NCBI GenBank assembly: GCA_002410065.1
Contig: DHQB01000027.1
Coordinates: 182,884-246,883, forward strand
DNA from: Bacteroidales bacterium UBA5349
GTDB taxonomy: Bacteria; Bacteroidota; Bacteroidia; Bacteroidales; Tenuifilaceae
DNA: 64,000 nucleotides
Direction of reading: 5' to 3'
Shown here: piece by piece, positions 39,010 through 48,873 of the stretch
How positions within the stretch are numbered: the first letter of the stretch is position 1
How the letters are laid out: each line of letters starts with the position of its first letter
Translations under genes and position numbers: made by a program
The notes under the pieces: generated by a model
Seen by the model: the letters and a program-made list of their open reading frames with translations, nothing else
The model's database searches: none
What the model was told of the DNA's origin: nothing

Positions 39010-39816
39010 ATGAAACTACTTAAGACAATAAAAACCATTTTGCTGGTAAGTGTTATGCTAATTTCTTCCTTTGCCTTCTCGCAGGAAAAAGAATTAACTA
39101 CTGAATATACTTTTAAACTAAAAAAGAGAACTAACCAGTTTGTAATTAAATGCGACTTAAATGATATTAAGATAGTTGCTGAAAAAGACTCTAAGTGTAC
39201 AAACTGCATTTTCAGTTGGATTAAATACGATTCAACTTATGCTAATCAGTTTGCAGTTGATGGCTATTACCAAGAACTTTTCTCATCAAAAGATTCAAGA
39301 AGTGACTTTATTTACACGGTTAAAAGCAATATTCCTAACAGTTATTCTTTTAGGATTCCAAGAAACCTTAGTGTGCATATTGATAATAGTGAGTATCCAA
39401 CATATGAACAGTACAAATTAAAAAAGCATAATATTGTTATTGAAGGGGTTGAACGTGAGATAAATATTAACACTTTATTATCAAATATAATAATGAGGAA
39501 TGTTTCTGGTCCTGTGATAGTTTCATGTATCGACGGTGATGTTGACATTGAGTTCACTCCCGAAGGTATTGTTGGTCCTATATCTATTGAAGTAATTAGT
39601 GGAAATATTACGCTCCGCATTCCATCTACAGCAAATGTTAGTATTAATGCAAGCACTCTATATGGCGAAATTAACTCTGACTTTGAAACAAGGCAAAATC
39701 CTATTCAAACCGATAAAAAAACGGGCTTTAAAACCCTAGACACTGTTCTAAACAATGGCGAAAATAGCATTTCATTATCAATAGCTAGTGGAAAGATAAA
39801 TATCTTAAGAAATTAG
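39010..39816 (+). CDS. Exported beta-rich protein, DUF4097-like
   Basis: The 268-residue protein has a signal peptide (LLVSVMLISSFAFSQ). The C-terminal half is a ladder of short beta strands (PVIVSCIDGDVDIEF, ISIEVISGNITLRIP, VSINASTLYGEINSDF, SISLSIASGKINIL), the pattern of the DUF4097-type putative adhesin beta-helix. No catalytic motif is seen. Cys57-x2-Cys60-like residues (SKCTNCIFSW) could form a disulfide. The location is periplasmic or surface and the role is unknown. It stands alone, followed by the attC-like hairpin 75 bp downstream. Confidence 0.75.
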   Translation: MKLLKTIKTILLVSVMLISSFAFSQEKELTTEYTFKLKKRTNQFVIKCDLNDIKIVAEKDSKCTNCIFSWIKYDSTYANQFAVDGYYQELFSSKDSRSDFIYTVKSNIPNSYSFRIPRNLSVHIDNSEYPTYEQYKLKKHNIVIEGVEREININTLLSNIIMRNVSGPVIVSCIDGDVDIEFTPEGIVGPISIEVISGNITLRIPSTANVSINASTLYGEINSDFETRQNPIQTDKKTGFKTLDTVLNNGENSISLSIASGKINILRN

Positions 39817-40335
39817 AGTGAACTTATTCTTGTTGTATTCATTAATTTTGATTTAACTAACTAATATGACTGAAGATTAAAGCCAGCAGGTAACAAGGGG
39901 TGTAACCAATTTGGGCTGAATGGGTTAGGCAAGCGGGTGGGCGCGCAGAAAAATTTTAACGTGAGATAAATCCCAAGCCCCGCTCTCCCAAACTGGTCAC
40001 ACCCCTAGCCGTTAAGGGCAAGACAAAAAATTGAACCTGAATTCAAGAACTTAACGCAACAAATCAAAACCTTAGATTTTTTGTTTTTTCTGAACGTTAA
40101 AAAATAGTCTATGCACCTAGCAAATATTGGCAAACTCCATGGGCCGATGCAATAAACCAATATGTTGATCTATTATACCTTAAATAACGAGTCAATAAAT
40201 CAAAATGATTTATTTTAATTTGGTCTGCTTTTCACCACTTTCCCCGCTTTACAGATTGTTAATTTTACTACATTTACCATCTAGTTAGCACCCATTTAAC
40301 CTACAACACAAATATTATTACAAAATAAAAAACTT
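39817..40335. other. Non-coding region with structured element
   Basis: No protein gene is seen in these 519 bases. The left part holds a 124-bp GC-rich inverted structure (39891-40014). The rest is AT-rich, with a 9-bp palindrome AATAAATCA/TGATTTATT at 40194-40214. The upstream region of the next lipoprotein gene shows no clear promoter box. Confidence 0.6.
39891..40014 (-). other. 124-bp attC-like or structured-RNA hairpin
   Basis: A 19-nt arm at 39897-39915 pairs with 39987-40005 at 17 of 19 positions. Both mismatches are A-C on the plus strand and so become G-U wobbles on the minus strand. An inner AGCGGG/CCCGCT stem (39932-39937 with 39979-39984) and outer TAAC/GTTA ends extend the fold. 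The size and the AAC...GTT ends recall integron attC sites. The full RYYYAAC/GTTRRRY boxes are not met, and no integrase is present. A minus-strand structured RNA is the other reading. Confidence 0.5.
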
Positions 40336-40941
40336 ATGAACCTACAAATTAGACATAAACTAATCCTTTTTATGGGGTTTTTTCTGATTGGATTTTTATT
40401 ACAAAGTTGCCTGGCTTTCAGAGGCATAACCGTTGTGGATGATGCCGTATATTCAACAAGGAGAATTAAGGCAGAGTTTCTTTATGATATTGCACAAGAA
40501 CATAACTCGCCATTAATAAGTTTGAATCAAAAAATAATTAAAGAGGTTAAAAGCGACTCATGGTATCAGTATAGGGTTTATGATTTTATTCGATTAAAAA
40601 GGAGTAGTTTCGGATTAGAGAAGAAGGTGTTTATAATTGTTGATAATGTGCCCTTTAAGGTTGATATTGAATTTATTGAGTCTGAAATATTTTCGCAAAT
40701 TGATGAACAGCGAAAGGATGTTTTAACCGCAGATTCAACAAAAATTTCAGTGGTAACTGGATATACAGAAAGTCAAAGTAGGGATTATAGATTTACATAC
40801 CTAATTGAAAACGAAGTTATTGAAAAGATAGAAAAATCGAGTAATGTTATGCTTAGGTATTATTCAGGTCCCGATTTGATTACAATAAAAATAAGGGGTA
40901 TCAACCTAAGTAACCTTAAAAAGTTAATAGAATTACAGTAA
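40336..40941 (+). CDS. Lipoprotein of unknown function
   Basis: The 201-residue protein has a hydrophobic N-terminal segment (LILFMGFFLIGFLL) ending in the lipobox LLQSC, with the lipid Cys near residue 25. The remainder is a mix of strands and helices with no motif I recognise. A central stretch reads KKVFIIVDNVPFKVDIEFIE. No similar gene is visible nearby. The small size and its position after the structured element would fit a cassette-type gene, but this is only a suggestion. Confidence 0.7.
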   Translation: MNLQIRHKLILFMGFFLIGFLLQSCLAFRGITVVDDAVYSTRRIKAEFLYDIAQEHNSPLISLNQKIIKEVKSDSWYQYRVYDFIRLKRSSFGLEKKVFIIVDNVPFKVDIEFIESEIFSQIDEQRKDVLTADSTKISVVTGYTESQSRDYRFTYLIENEVIEKIEKSSNVMLRYYSGPDLITIKIRGINLSNLKKLIELQ

Positions 40942-40983
40942 AACACGCTGGCCAATACAGAGTATAAAACATGGGTTGTTTTA

Positions 40984-41910
40984 TTAAAACCCATATTTTA
41001 CCCCAGTCAGTTCCTCTGAGATAGTCCATAGTTTTTGTGCATCCTCAGCATTGTGCGATGCTTTTGTTGATTTTACCAATACCGGATATCCTGAGAGTTC
41101 CATTAAACCTGAGGGACCATAGAATTCGCCACCCTTTACATTTGTATCAACCGCCGCCCTTAGTTGGGGTAGTGCGCCCGATTTGGGAGTTGGCAAAACT
41201 TTTATAATTAAGGGCCTAAGCACTTTAAATAGGAACTTCCCCTCCAGGTGTCGGCCTAGGTTTGTGAATGATGCCCCGGGGTGTGCTGCCACAACCAAGT
41301 TGTTGATTCCCTTTGCTTCGAATTTACGCTGAAGTTCATAGGTAAAAAGAAGATTGGCCAGCTTTGAGCGGGCGTAAGCCCTCATGGAGTTGTAACCTTG
41401 GGCATTTTCAAACAGCGTATTGTCAAAGCTTATTTTCCACTGCCTATGGGCAAGGCTGCTTACCACAACCACTCTGGAGTTGGGCGTGCGAACCAAAGTA
41501 TCTAATAAAAGCCCCGTAAGGGCAAAATGGCCTAGATGATTTGTTCCCATCTGGCTCTCAAACCCATCCTTGGTAAGCCCGTAAGGGCTTGTCATTATGC
41601 CAGCATTATTAATCAGAATGTGCAGCTGCGAGTAGTTCTTGGTAAACATCTGGGCAAAACTTTTTATGGATGATAAATCCATGAGGTCGAGTGCCATTAC
41701 AATAACTTTTGCCTCAGGATATTCAGTTAGTATTGCAGTTTTTGCAGCTTCGCCTTTACTTTCCGAGCGGCATGCAAGAACCACATCGGCTCCTTTTTGT
41801 GCAAGCGCCTTTGCTGTTTCAAAGCCTAATCCGCTGTTTCCACCGGTTACCACTACTGTTTTGCCTGATTGATCAGGCATATCTTTTAAAGTCCACTTTT
41901 TAGTTCGCAT
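40984..41910 (-). CDS. Short-chain dehydrogenase/reductase (retinol-dehydrogenase-like)
   Basis: The gene encodes 308 residues from the ATG at 41910. A TTG at 41940 is an alternative. The cofactor motif is TGGNSGLGFETAKALA near 23-38, followed by VVLACRSESKG, whose Arg suggests NADP. NNAGIMTSPYG, the catalytic Ser in VVVVSSLAH, and Tyr/Lys in YARSKLANLLF near 170 complete the classical SDR set. Relatives are RDH/WWOX-like oxidoreductases; the substrate is unknown. It is cytosolic and monocistronic. Its stop codon lies within an ATGGGTT/AACCCAT inverted repeat (40971-40994) that may end transcription on both strands. Confidence 0.9.
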   Translation of the reverse strand: MRTKKWTLKDMPDQSGKTVVVTGGNSGLGFETAKALAQKGADVVLACRSESKGEAAKTAILTEYPEAKVIVMALDLMDLSSIKSFAQMFTKNYSQLHILINNAGIMTSPYGLTKDGFESQMGTNHLGHFALTGLLLDTLVRTPNSRVVVVSSLAHRQWKISFDNTLFENAQGYNSMRAYARSKLANLLFTYELQRKFEAKGINNLVVAAHPGASFTNLGRHLEGKFLFKVLRPLIIKVLPTPKSGALPQLRAAVDTNVKGGEFYGPSGLMELSGYPVLVKSTKASHNAEDAQKLWTISEELTGVKYGF

Positions 41911-42006
41911 AAACCAAGAATTAAAAATTTTCAGCCCCAAACTTACAATAAATTGGGAATACCTAAACTACCACTCCCTTCTATGCTACTGCACTTTCCT
42001 TTATAC

Positions 42007-42117
42007 GTCATTGCGAGGAGCGTTTTTTGCGACGAAGCAATCTGTTCTTTGAAAAAATCTAATTCGTTAATAAAAGATTGCTTCTCCCGACATAGAGCGT
42101 CGGTATCGCAATGACGG
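42007..42117. repeat. Facing pair of GTCATTGCGA repeats
   Basis: CGTCATTGCGAGGAGC...GAAGCAATCT runs rightward and the inverse AGATTGCTTCTCCCG...TCGCAATGACG runs leftward, separated by an AT-rich loop. The unit could fold into a long hairpin. It lies between two minus-strand genes. Confidence 0.8.
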
Positions 42118-42136
42118 ATTAAGGCATGGTTTTAAT

Positions 42137-42164
42137 GCAAAAGCCACACGATACAATCGTGCGG
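42137..42164 (-). terminator. Terminator of the GH13 gene
   Basis: On the minus strand CCGCACGAT pairs with ATCGTGTGG (one G-T) around a 3-base loop, followed by CTTTTG, 28 bp past the GH13 stop. Confidence 0.7.
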
Positions 42165-42191
42165 CAGCGGAGGGAGGCAAAAAACCTTTAC

Positions 42192-43895
42192 TTACCCCAA
42201 CCTATAAACCGCCACACCATTTGCCGCTATAAGGATTGGGATACCATCTCCAAGTGCATCCTGAGGGTAAAGTGTTGTTTTTTTGTTGTTGAAGATAAGT
42301 TCTGTGGCTTGCCAAGGGTTGCTAGCCGAAAGACCAGTAATTTTAAGGGCATCGGTAGGGATTTTTAGCTTGAGATGATACTCGGCGTGCAAATCAAAAT
42401 TAAGGACAATCAGCAGAACCTCGTTTTTGTAATGGCGGAGGTAGGCGAAAATCTTGTCACAGTTTAGGTGGTTGTTGGCCCACATCAAGTCGTAAAAGGC
42501 ACCGTTGGATATTGCCTTGGAATTTAGTCGAAGATCGTTTAGCTTTTGGTAAAAGTTACGCAGCTCTAATTGGTTCTTGCTTAAATGCTGAGCATCAAAC
42601 TCTCCGTTATTTACCAGCTTCTGATACTCGGTTACTTGCCAGTAATCAAATATGGTAGTTCTACCATCATTGCCACTATATCCTTCGCTATCAATTGCGT
42701 TTTCGCCAATCTCCTGCCCAAAGTACAGCATCAAAGGGCCAGCGTTTAGAGTAGCAGCAAGAACCATAGCCGGAACTGCTCGCCAAGGGTTGCCTGCAAA
42801 TTGTTGCGAAGCAATCCGCTGCTCGTCATGATTCTCCATAAACCGGAGCATTCGATGTGAGAAGCCCTCGTATTGTTGCCAAAGGTTAGTAATCTCTCTT
42901 GCCGAACCGTGTCCTTCAAATAGCGAACGGGAGATATCGTACAATCCCACCTTATCGTATAGGTAATCAAAGCCAGCATCGAGAAATTTTTTGTACTCGG
43001 AGGGATTATAAACCTCGGCAATAACAATAATCTCGCTGTTAATTTCCTTAACCCTGGGGATGGCCCATTGCCAAAACTCCACGGGCACCATTTCGACCAT
43101 ATCGCAACGTAGCCCATCCACCCCTTTGCTGGCCCAAAATCTCATGATATGGAGCATCTTGTGCCAAGTGCTGGGTATTGGGTCAAAATGTTTCTGATGA
43201 CCATTTAGGTAGTCAATTCCATAGTTCAGCTTTATGGTTTCGTACCAATCGTTTATGCTGGGTTGTGCAGTAAAAGCATCATTCCCCGTTGCCTTGGCTG
43301 GGTACTCAGAGTAGTGCTTTGCACCAAGGGTATAGGGAAAGTTTATGCCTTGTGGAATTTGAAAACCTTTGTTGGGTAGGTAATAAAAGTTATTGGTGGG
43401 CAAAAATGCATGGTTTGGATTATCGCTTGCTCCAAGCGTCTCAATATCATCGGGTTGGTTTATGCTACTATATTCGCGGGCAACGTGGTTTGGAACAAAG
43501 TCAATTATCATTTTAAGATCCTCTTTGTGGCATCTTTTCACCAGTGCCTCAAATTCGGCCATTCGGCCTTGCGGATTGATGGCTAAATCGGGATCAACAT
43601 CGTAGTAATCGGTTATGGCGTAGGGTGAGCCAGCTCGCCCTTTTACAATCATTGGGTTATTTGGAGTAATACCGTACTGCTGATAATTGGTGCATGTTGC
43701 ATGCCTTAATATCCCGGTAAACCAAATATGGGTTGTGCCAAACTCCTTTATTGCTTTAAGGGCACGAGGGGTGAAATGCTCAAACTTAGAGCAGCCATTC
43801 TCTTCAATTGTCCCGAATGGTTTGTTCGTTTCTGTATCATTCCGAAACAAACGCGTAAAAACTTGGTATATATTAATTGCTGAAGGCTTATCCAT
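42192..43895 (-). CDS. GH13 alpha-amylase family glycoside hydrolase
   Basis: The protein has 567 residues from the ATG at 43895, with no signal peptide, so it is likely cytosolic. The GH13 motifs are in order: DFVPNHVA (region I), GVDGLRCDMVE with the nucleophilic Asp near 265, VIAEVYNP with the acid/base Glu near 293, and FMENHDEQR with the stabilising Asp near 354. A small beta domain ends the chain. It probably acts on alpha-glucans or maltodextrins inside the cell; the exact bond and product cannot be read. It stands alone, without SusC/SusD or regulator genes, and ends in its own terminator. Confidence 0.92.
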   Translation of the reverse strand: MDKPSAINIYQVFTRLFRNDTETNKPFGTIEENGCSKFEHFTPRALKAIKEFGTTHIWFTGILRHATCTNYQQYGITPNNPMIVKGRAGSPYAITDYYDVDPDLAINPQGRMAEFEALVKRCHKEDLKMIIDFVPNHVAREYSSINQPDDIETLGASDNPNHAFLPTNNFYYLPNKGFQIPQGINFPYTLGAKHYSEYPAKATGNDAFTAQPSINDWYETIKLNYGIDYLNGHQKHFDPIPSTWHKMLHIMRFWASKGVDGLRCDMVEMVPVEFWQWAIPRVKEINSEIIVIAEVYNPSEYKKFLDAGFDYLYDKVGLYDISRSLFEGHGSAREITNLWQQYEGFSHRMLRFMENHDEQRIASQQFAGNPWRAVPAMVLAATLNAGPLMLYFGQEIGENAIDSEGYSGNDGRTTIFDYWQVTEYQKLVNNGEFDAQHLSKNQLELRNFYQKLNDLRLNSKAISNGAFYDLMWANNHLNCDKIFAYLRHYKNEVLLIVLNFDLHAEYHLKLKIPTDALKITGLSASNPWQATELIFNNKKTTLYPQDALGDGIPILIAANGVAVYRLG

Positions 43896-44090
43896 ACCCA
43901 AATATAGTACAGATTTTTGGTGTGGCGATTTATGACAGCATCAAAAGGTATTGCTATTATTTGTAGGGGCTATATTTTTTTGATATATTCTTAAAACAAT
44001 GATATATAGCAATATGAAATACTTGCTAAAAATCTGCGTTTCTCAAAAAGTATTCGTTTTTTTGCAGTGCAAAACATTTTATTAATAGGT

Positions 44091-46178
44091 ATGCGATTAT
44101 TAGTATTCATTCTGCTCATTACCATAGGATTTGCTTCCCAAGATACTGCTTTTGGTCAGCCCGAAACCGAAACCGTAATTGTAATACCTGATACAGTAAA
44201 GGTTGATACCATTAACGTTCAAGTTTTAGCTGTTGATGAGCAACGCACCGATACGGTACCTTCAGAAAAACCCATTGAGCTGGTTGATACTAGCGCGGTA
44301 GGGGGCAAACCCCATAAGGTTTTAACCGCTACTCAATCCTTGGAATCCATTACCCCGGTCATACCCGATAGTATCCCCACTAAACCTATAACTCTTTCGC
44401 CTTCAATGGCGTCAGAATATATAAGTGGCCTAATTAGCTCAAGCGATCTGTGGAGAACTGCGGATGATAAGCTTAAACTTTCGCTATTGCGACTTTTAAA
44501 TCAGTATAACGAGCCTTACGATAGCATCAGAAATCGTCTTTTAAACTTTAAGTGGGATTCGGTTAAGCTAAAGCAGGTTGATGTAGTTGAAAAAGATACG
44601 CTACCCCTCCGATGGTTCGATAAATCGTTTTTTATTGTTGATACCATTCTTCTCGAAAAAAATCCTTTGATAACAAAAAGGACTGTTTTGATGAAGATAA
44701 TTGATCCGTTGGCTCTTTCAATGTTAGATTTGAAGCAGGATGCAAAGGAACAAGTTGAATTGTTGTTTGAGACAAAGGATACCATCACCGAAAATATAAT
44801 TGATAAGAAATACCTAGAATCCAAAAAGATTCAGCTTTATGAAATCACCGATAAGGGAATTAATCCCTCATTAAAACACCATAAAGGGTTTAAACCCTAC
44901 CGTTTTAATAGCGACTCTACTGAGCTTATTATGATTCGAACCCGGAAGGCTTTTACGGTAATCAATGAGTCGCCTTTCCACATTGTTCCCAATAGCAGGA
45001 TGACAGATTCGCTTAAGACGGCCATTGAAACGCTAACGGCTTTTACCTCCAGTCGCGATTCAATTCTGATTAATGTAAACGATAGGCAAGGCAATAAAAA
45101 GCATTTGTGGTTAACCTCAGGCAAGGAAGATTTGCATAGGTATTGGGTGAAGAACTCGAAAAACGACTCGATAACCATTTGGATTGGAAATCCATCGAAA
45201 CACAATATTGTGCTTTCTCTTGAAGAGGATGTAAACATTGAGCGTCTTGAGAAAAGGATGGTGGATGATATACCGTTTACCACTGCACGACCCGATAGGC
45301 AACTCGCAAAATTGAAGCCACTGAAAGAGATCCCCGTTTACTGGAGCTACGGAATTGTAGGTGCATACTCCTTGAACGAGAACTTCTTTTCAAACTATTG
45401 GGCACAGGGAGGAGAGAGCTCTTTAACAAGTATGCTCGACATAAACGCCCAAGCAGAATACAGTAATAAGGAGTCGAAGTTGAATTGGGCTACCACTGGC
45501 CGACTTAGGTACGGAACAACCTGGACCGAGGATAAAGGGTTTAGGACCAGTACCGATATTGTTGAGGTTAACTCTCAATACAATAAGGTGCTTAGGGAGA
45601 AAATAGACCTTAGCTCCATTTTCTACTTTAAATCGCAGGTTGCCGAAGGGAAAAATTACTCCAACGATCCTCCAACTGTTGTTTCAAAGTTTCTAAACCC
45701 CGGAGCCATTACAATAGGTGTGGGTTTGGAGTTTAAGCCAAATAAGAAGACTAGCATAAACTTTTCACCCCTATCGTATAGGAATACGTTTGTACTCGAC
45801 ACAGCCACTATTAACCAAACAGTGCATGGTATTGATAAGGGTAAGCGCACAAAGCAGGAGATGGGGGGGCAATTGCTGGCCAAAAATAGTCTTACCCTTT
45901 TTAAGGATATGGAGATAAAAAATACCGTAAGGCTTTTCTCCAGCTATTTAAATAAGCCACAAAACGTAGATGTTGACTGGGAGATGAGCGTAGAGAAGCA
46001 AATAAGCGTATATTTTAAGATTAGGCTTAACCTGCACCTTATTTACGACGACGATATTCTTTTCCCAATTGTTAACTCTAAGGATGAGCCTGTTATGCTT
46101 CCAAGCGGTTTTCAGAAAAAGGCGCCGCGTGCCCAGTTTAATCAGCTGCTTGGGCTTACGCTTGTATTAAAAATTTAA
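44091..46178 (+). CDS. DUF3078 outer-membrane beta-barrel protein
   Basis: The gene encodes 695 residues from the ATG at 44091. A GTG at 44067 is a weaker start. The signal peptide is MRLLVFILLITIGFASQDTA. The first ~400 residues are rich in DT.., with repeated short strands. From about residue 415 comes the DUF3078 barrel-like part: PVYWSYGIVGAYSLNENFFS, NYWAQGGESSLTSMLD, WATTGRLRYGTTW, and alternating strands to the C-terminus. DUF3078 proteins are predicted outer-membrane barrels of unknown role in Bacteroidota. The long N-terminal extension is unusual for the family. It is convergent with the TPR lipoprotein, 4 bp apart. Confidence 0.82.
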   Translation: MRLLVFILLITIGFASQDTAFGQPETETVIVIPDTVKVDTINVQVLAVDEQRTDTVPSEKPIELVDTSAVGGKPHKVLTATQSLESITPVIPDSIPTKPITLSPSMASEYISGLISSSDLWRTADDKLKLSLLRLLNQYNEPYDSIRNRLLNFKWDSVKLKQVDVVEKDTLPLRWFDKSFFIVDTILLEKNPLITKRTVLMKIIDPLALSMLDLKQDAKEQVELLFETKDTITENIIDKKYLESKKIQLYEITDKGINPSLKHHKGFKPYRFNSDSTELIMIRTRKAFTVINESPFHIVPNSRMTDSLKTAIETLTAFTSSRDSILINVNDRQGNKKHLWLTSGKEDLHRYWVKNSKNDSITIWIGNPSKHNIVLSLEEDVNIERLEKRMVDDIPFTTARPDRQLAKLKPLKEIPVYWSYGIVGAYSLNENFFSNYWAQGGESSLTSMLDINAQAEYSNKESKLNWATTGRLRYGTTWTEDKGFRTSTDIVEVNSQYNKVLREKIDLSSIFYFKSQVAEGKNYSNDPPTVVSKFLNPGAITIGVGLEFKPNKKTSINFSPLSYRNTFVLDTATINQTVHGIDKGKRTKQEMGGQLLAKNSLTLFKDMEIKNTVRLFSSYLNKPQNVDVDWEMSVEKQISVYFKIRLNLHLIYDDDILFPIVNSKDEPVMLPSGFQKKAPRAQFNQLLGLTLVLKI

Positions 46179-46182
46179 CGGG

Positions 46183-47325
46183 CTATTTTGCGTCTTCAAT
46201 CTTGTTGGTTACGCCAAGCATTCTGTATAGTTCATTAACCCCTTGGAACGTGTTTTTATCCACAACTCCTTTGTCTCTGGCCTTATCCAGCCAATGGGTT
46301 GCCTCACTGAATGCTTTAGCCGATTTTACTTTCTGCTCCTGAACGGCTCGAATGTTAGTTAGCCGCAGGGTTGTTTCATCAATTTCAACCCCCATATTAA
46401 AATAGCACGTAGCAATATTCAGGTACACCATTGGTTCATCTGGGGCTTGTTTGTATGCTTCAGTATAGCTGTCAATGGCCTCTTGATACTTGTTCGTTTT
46501 TTGGTAAAGCAGCCCTTTGGTAAAGAACAAAGTATGATCTTTAGGCCTTTTGGCTATTGCCTCGTTAAGCCTTTGTAAAGCAATATCAGCATTGTTTGTT
46601 TGGTATAGAAGGTCGGTTAACAGCAGCATTAATTTATTATCGAAATTGAATTGCTTTACCCCTTCGTATAGAGTCTTTTCGGCCAAAGTAGTATCTCCCT
46701 TTTGCAGGTAAACATCAGAAAGGAGGTGCGTTGTATTAACCGAATATTTCTGATTGTGGAGTTTTGCTAAGTGAGTAATTGCCTTATCCCAATTTTTGCC
46801 TTCGTAGGCCGCTAATGCCGCATTATACATCAAATTGGAGTCAACTTCGAGTGAGAGTGATGAGTTTCGGGTTATTTTTAATGCGCATTCAAACGCTTCA
46901 AGCGATTCATCATACTTTTTATCCCTAAAGTTTTTTTCTCCAACTTTTTGTAGCTCATTGGCCAAAAGCACAAACTTTGGGGCTATCTGTTTTTCAATCC
47001 GCCCACCTCTGTCAAGGGTTAATGCTTTGCTGTATGAGCCATAGGCAACAATTAGCTGATTTGGGTACAGCGCTGTAAGCGAAGCATCATTTTTTTTGAT
47101 TCCTTCAGTGTAGGCCTGCTGGCATAATAGCCCTTTGTAATACCACGTTCTTGCCCACTTTCTGGAGTCTTTATCTTCAGTCATTCCATCCACAACAACC
47201 TTAGCCTCAGTATATTTGCTCGCATCAATAAGGTTAGAGAGTGTTAGGTACTTACTCCTTTGTAATGGTGATATTACAGAGCAACTTGAAAAAAGGATTA
47301 GAATGGCAAGCAGTTTTTTCATCAT
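46183..47325 (-). CDS. TPR-repeat lipoprotein
   Basis: The 380-residue protein has a lipobox (LILFSSC) near residue 15. It carries about six tetratricopeptide units, clearest at EKNFRDKKYDESLEAFECAL, LYQTNNADIALQRLNEAI, and KTNKYQEAIDSYTEAYKQAP, with the usual A/G-Y/F-A-x-A/P spacing. Such lipoproteins serve as docking scaffolds on the periplasmic side of the membrane. No partner can be named from the neighbourhood. Confidence 0.87.
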   Translation of the reverse strand: MMKKLLAILILFSSCSVISPLQRSKYLTLSNLIDASKYTEAKVVVDGMTEDKDSRKWARTWYYKGLLCQQAYTEGIKKNDASLTALYPNQLIVAYGSYSKALTLDRGGRIEKQIAPKFVLLANELQKVGEKNFRDKKYDESLEAFECALKITRNSSLSLEVDSNLMYNAALAAYEGKNWDKAITHLAKLHNQKYSVNTTHLLSDVYLQKGDTTLAEKTLYEGVKQFNFDNKLMLLLTDLLYQTNNADIALQRLNEAIAKRPKDHTLFFTKGLLYQKTNKYQEAIDSYTEAYKQAPDEPMVYLNIATCYFNMGVEIDETTLRLTNIRAVQEQKVKSAKAFSEATHWLDKARDKGVVDKNTFQGVNELYRMLGVTNKIEDAK

Positions 47326-47496
47326 TATAAATTTATGGTCAACTCCAATATAGCATCTTTGTATAAAAAGTAAGGAGCGCTATGTCACTACAAAATTTAA
47401 TACTAATTTAAATTGAAAAAGTTTCATAGATTTTCGTCCAATATGAACATGCAATTTACCAACTGCTCATACGTATCGATGTACAATTGGAGTTTT

Positions 47497-48873
47497 CTAT
47501 ATAATCCTACGGATTAGTTTAAAGTACTTAAATGGCACGTATTTAAGCGGCAGATCAATCCAGGTAGGTGTTAAAACTGTGCTACGCTGATTGCTTAAAG
47601 CCAAAAAGCTGGTTTTTCCGTGGTATTTGCCCAATCCACTATTGCCAACTCCACCAAACGGAAGATGATGATTGGTTATGTGCATCAATGTGTCGTTGAT
47701 GCATGCTCCGCCCGAGGTTGATTTGTATAATATCTCTTTTGCATTTTTCGATTTTCCGAAATAGTAAAAGGCTAAAGGTTTTTCCCTTGAGTTGATAAAT
47801 TTAAGGGCATCTTCAGTTTCATTAAAAGATAATATGGGCAGAATTGGGCCAAAAATCTCGTCATGCATTACAGAATGCTCAGGGAGTACATCATCAAGAA
47901 TGGTTGGTGATATAAATCGATCCGATTTATCATGCTCTCCACCAAATTTCACGGTGCCATCCTTTAAATAACTTACCAATCGATCATGGGCCTGATGGTT
48001 AACTATACGAGGATAAAATTTGCTACTCTTTATGTCCTTGCCAAACATCTCCTCAATGCTTTCAGCAATTTTTCGGATTAATTCCTCTTTTATTGATTTG
48101 TGTGCTAAAACGTAATCGGGCGCAATGCAGGTTTGCCCTGCATTAATTGTTTTTCCCCAGGCAATTCGTTTTGCGGCAATGGCAAGGTTGGCATCCTTAT
48201 CAACAATGCATGGGCTTTTACCACCAAGTTCCAATACCACAGGGGTAAGATGCTCGGCTGCGGCTTTCATAACAACCCTTCCTAAAACAGGGCTACCTGT
48301 AAAGAATATAATATCGAATTGCTTTGAGAAGAGCAACTCGTTTGTGTTTCGCCCGCCCTGTACAACGCCTATGTAGTTTGGGCTAAAGGTTTCCTTAATC
48401 ATCTCCTCCATTACCCTTGCCGTATTGGCTGTATATGGCGATGGTTTTAGTATTGCGCAGTTTCCCGCTGAAATTGATCCAACCAATGGGTTCATTAGTA
48501 ACTGGAATGGATAGTTCCAAGGCGCTACAATTAATGCAACGCCTAGGGGTTCAAAAATTATTCTTCCCTTTGATGGAAGAAGATGAATTGGAGTTGGAAC
48601 CCTTTTGGGCTTTGCCCACTTTTTAAGGTTTTTTATATGATTGTCAATCTCTTGATATACTATGCTAATCTCGGTGAGGTATGCCTCTTCGAATGATTTG
48701 TGAAGGTCGGTCCAAAGGGCGTCAGCAATTTTTCGCTCATATTTATGAATAGCCGATTTGAATTTTTTGAGCTGCTCAAGCCTAAATTTAATATCTTTTG
48801 TTTGATGGCTTGCAAAGAATTCTCGCTGCGCCTCAAGCATATTGTCAATTGTAGTTTGTGTTGTATCGTCCAT
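47497..48873 (-). CDS. Aldehyde dehydrogenase (ALDH3-like)
   Basis: The 458-residue protein has the ALDH Rossmann entry APWNYPFQLLMNPLVGS. The conserved Glu is in LELGGKSPCIVD near 213. The catalytic Cys is in NAGQTCIAPDYVL near 247. EIFGPILPIL and the closing PFGGVGNSGLGKYHGK follow. The short length and C-terminal hydrophobic stretch fit the class-3 group that oxidises medium and long-chain aldehydes with NAD(P). Cytosolic or membrane-associated location is likely. It is not in an operon with any evident partner. Confidence 0.93.
   Translation of the reverse strand: MDDTTQTTIDNMLEAQREFFASHQTKDIKFRLEQLKKFKSAIHKYERKIADALWTDLHKSFEEAYLTEISIVYQEIDNHIKNLKKWAKPKRVPTPIHLLPSKGRIIFEPLGVALIVAPWNYPFQLLMNPLVGSISAGNCAILKPSPYTANTARVMEEMIKETFSPNYIGVVQGGRNTNELLFSKQFDIIFFTGSPVLGRVVMKAAAEHLTPVVLELGGKSPCIVDKDANLAIAAKRIAWGKTINAGQTCIAPDYVLAHKSIKEELIRKIAESIEEMFGKDIKSSKFYPRIVNHQAHDRLVSYLKDGTVKFGGEHDKSDRFISPTILDDVLPEHSVMHDEIFGPILPILSFNETEDALKFINSREKPLAFYYFGKSKNAKEILYKSTSGGACINDTLMHITNHHLPFGGVGNSGLGKYHGKTSFLALSNQRSTVLTPTWIDLPLKYVPFKYFKLIRRII

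Noticed and set aside
39891..40014. A confirmed integron
   Set aside because: Only one attC-like structure and no integrase are present, so the label is kept as attC-like.
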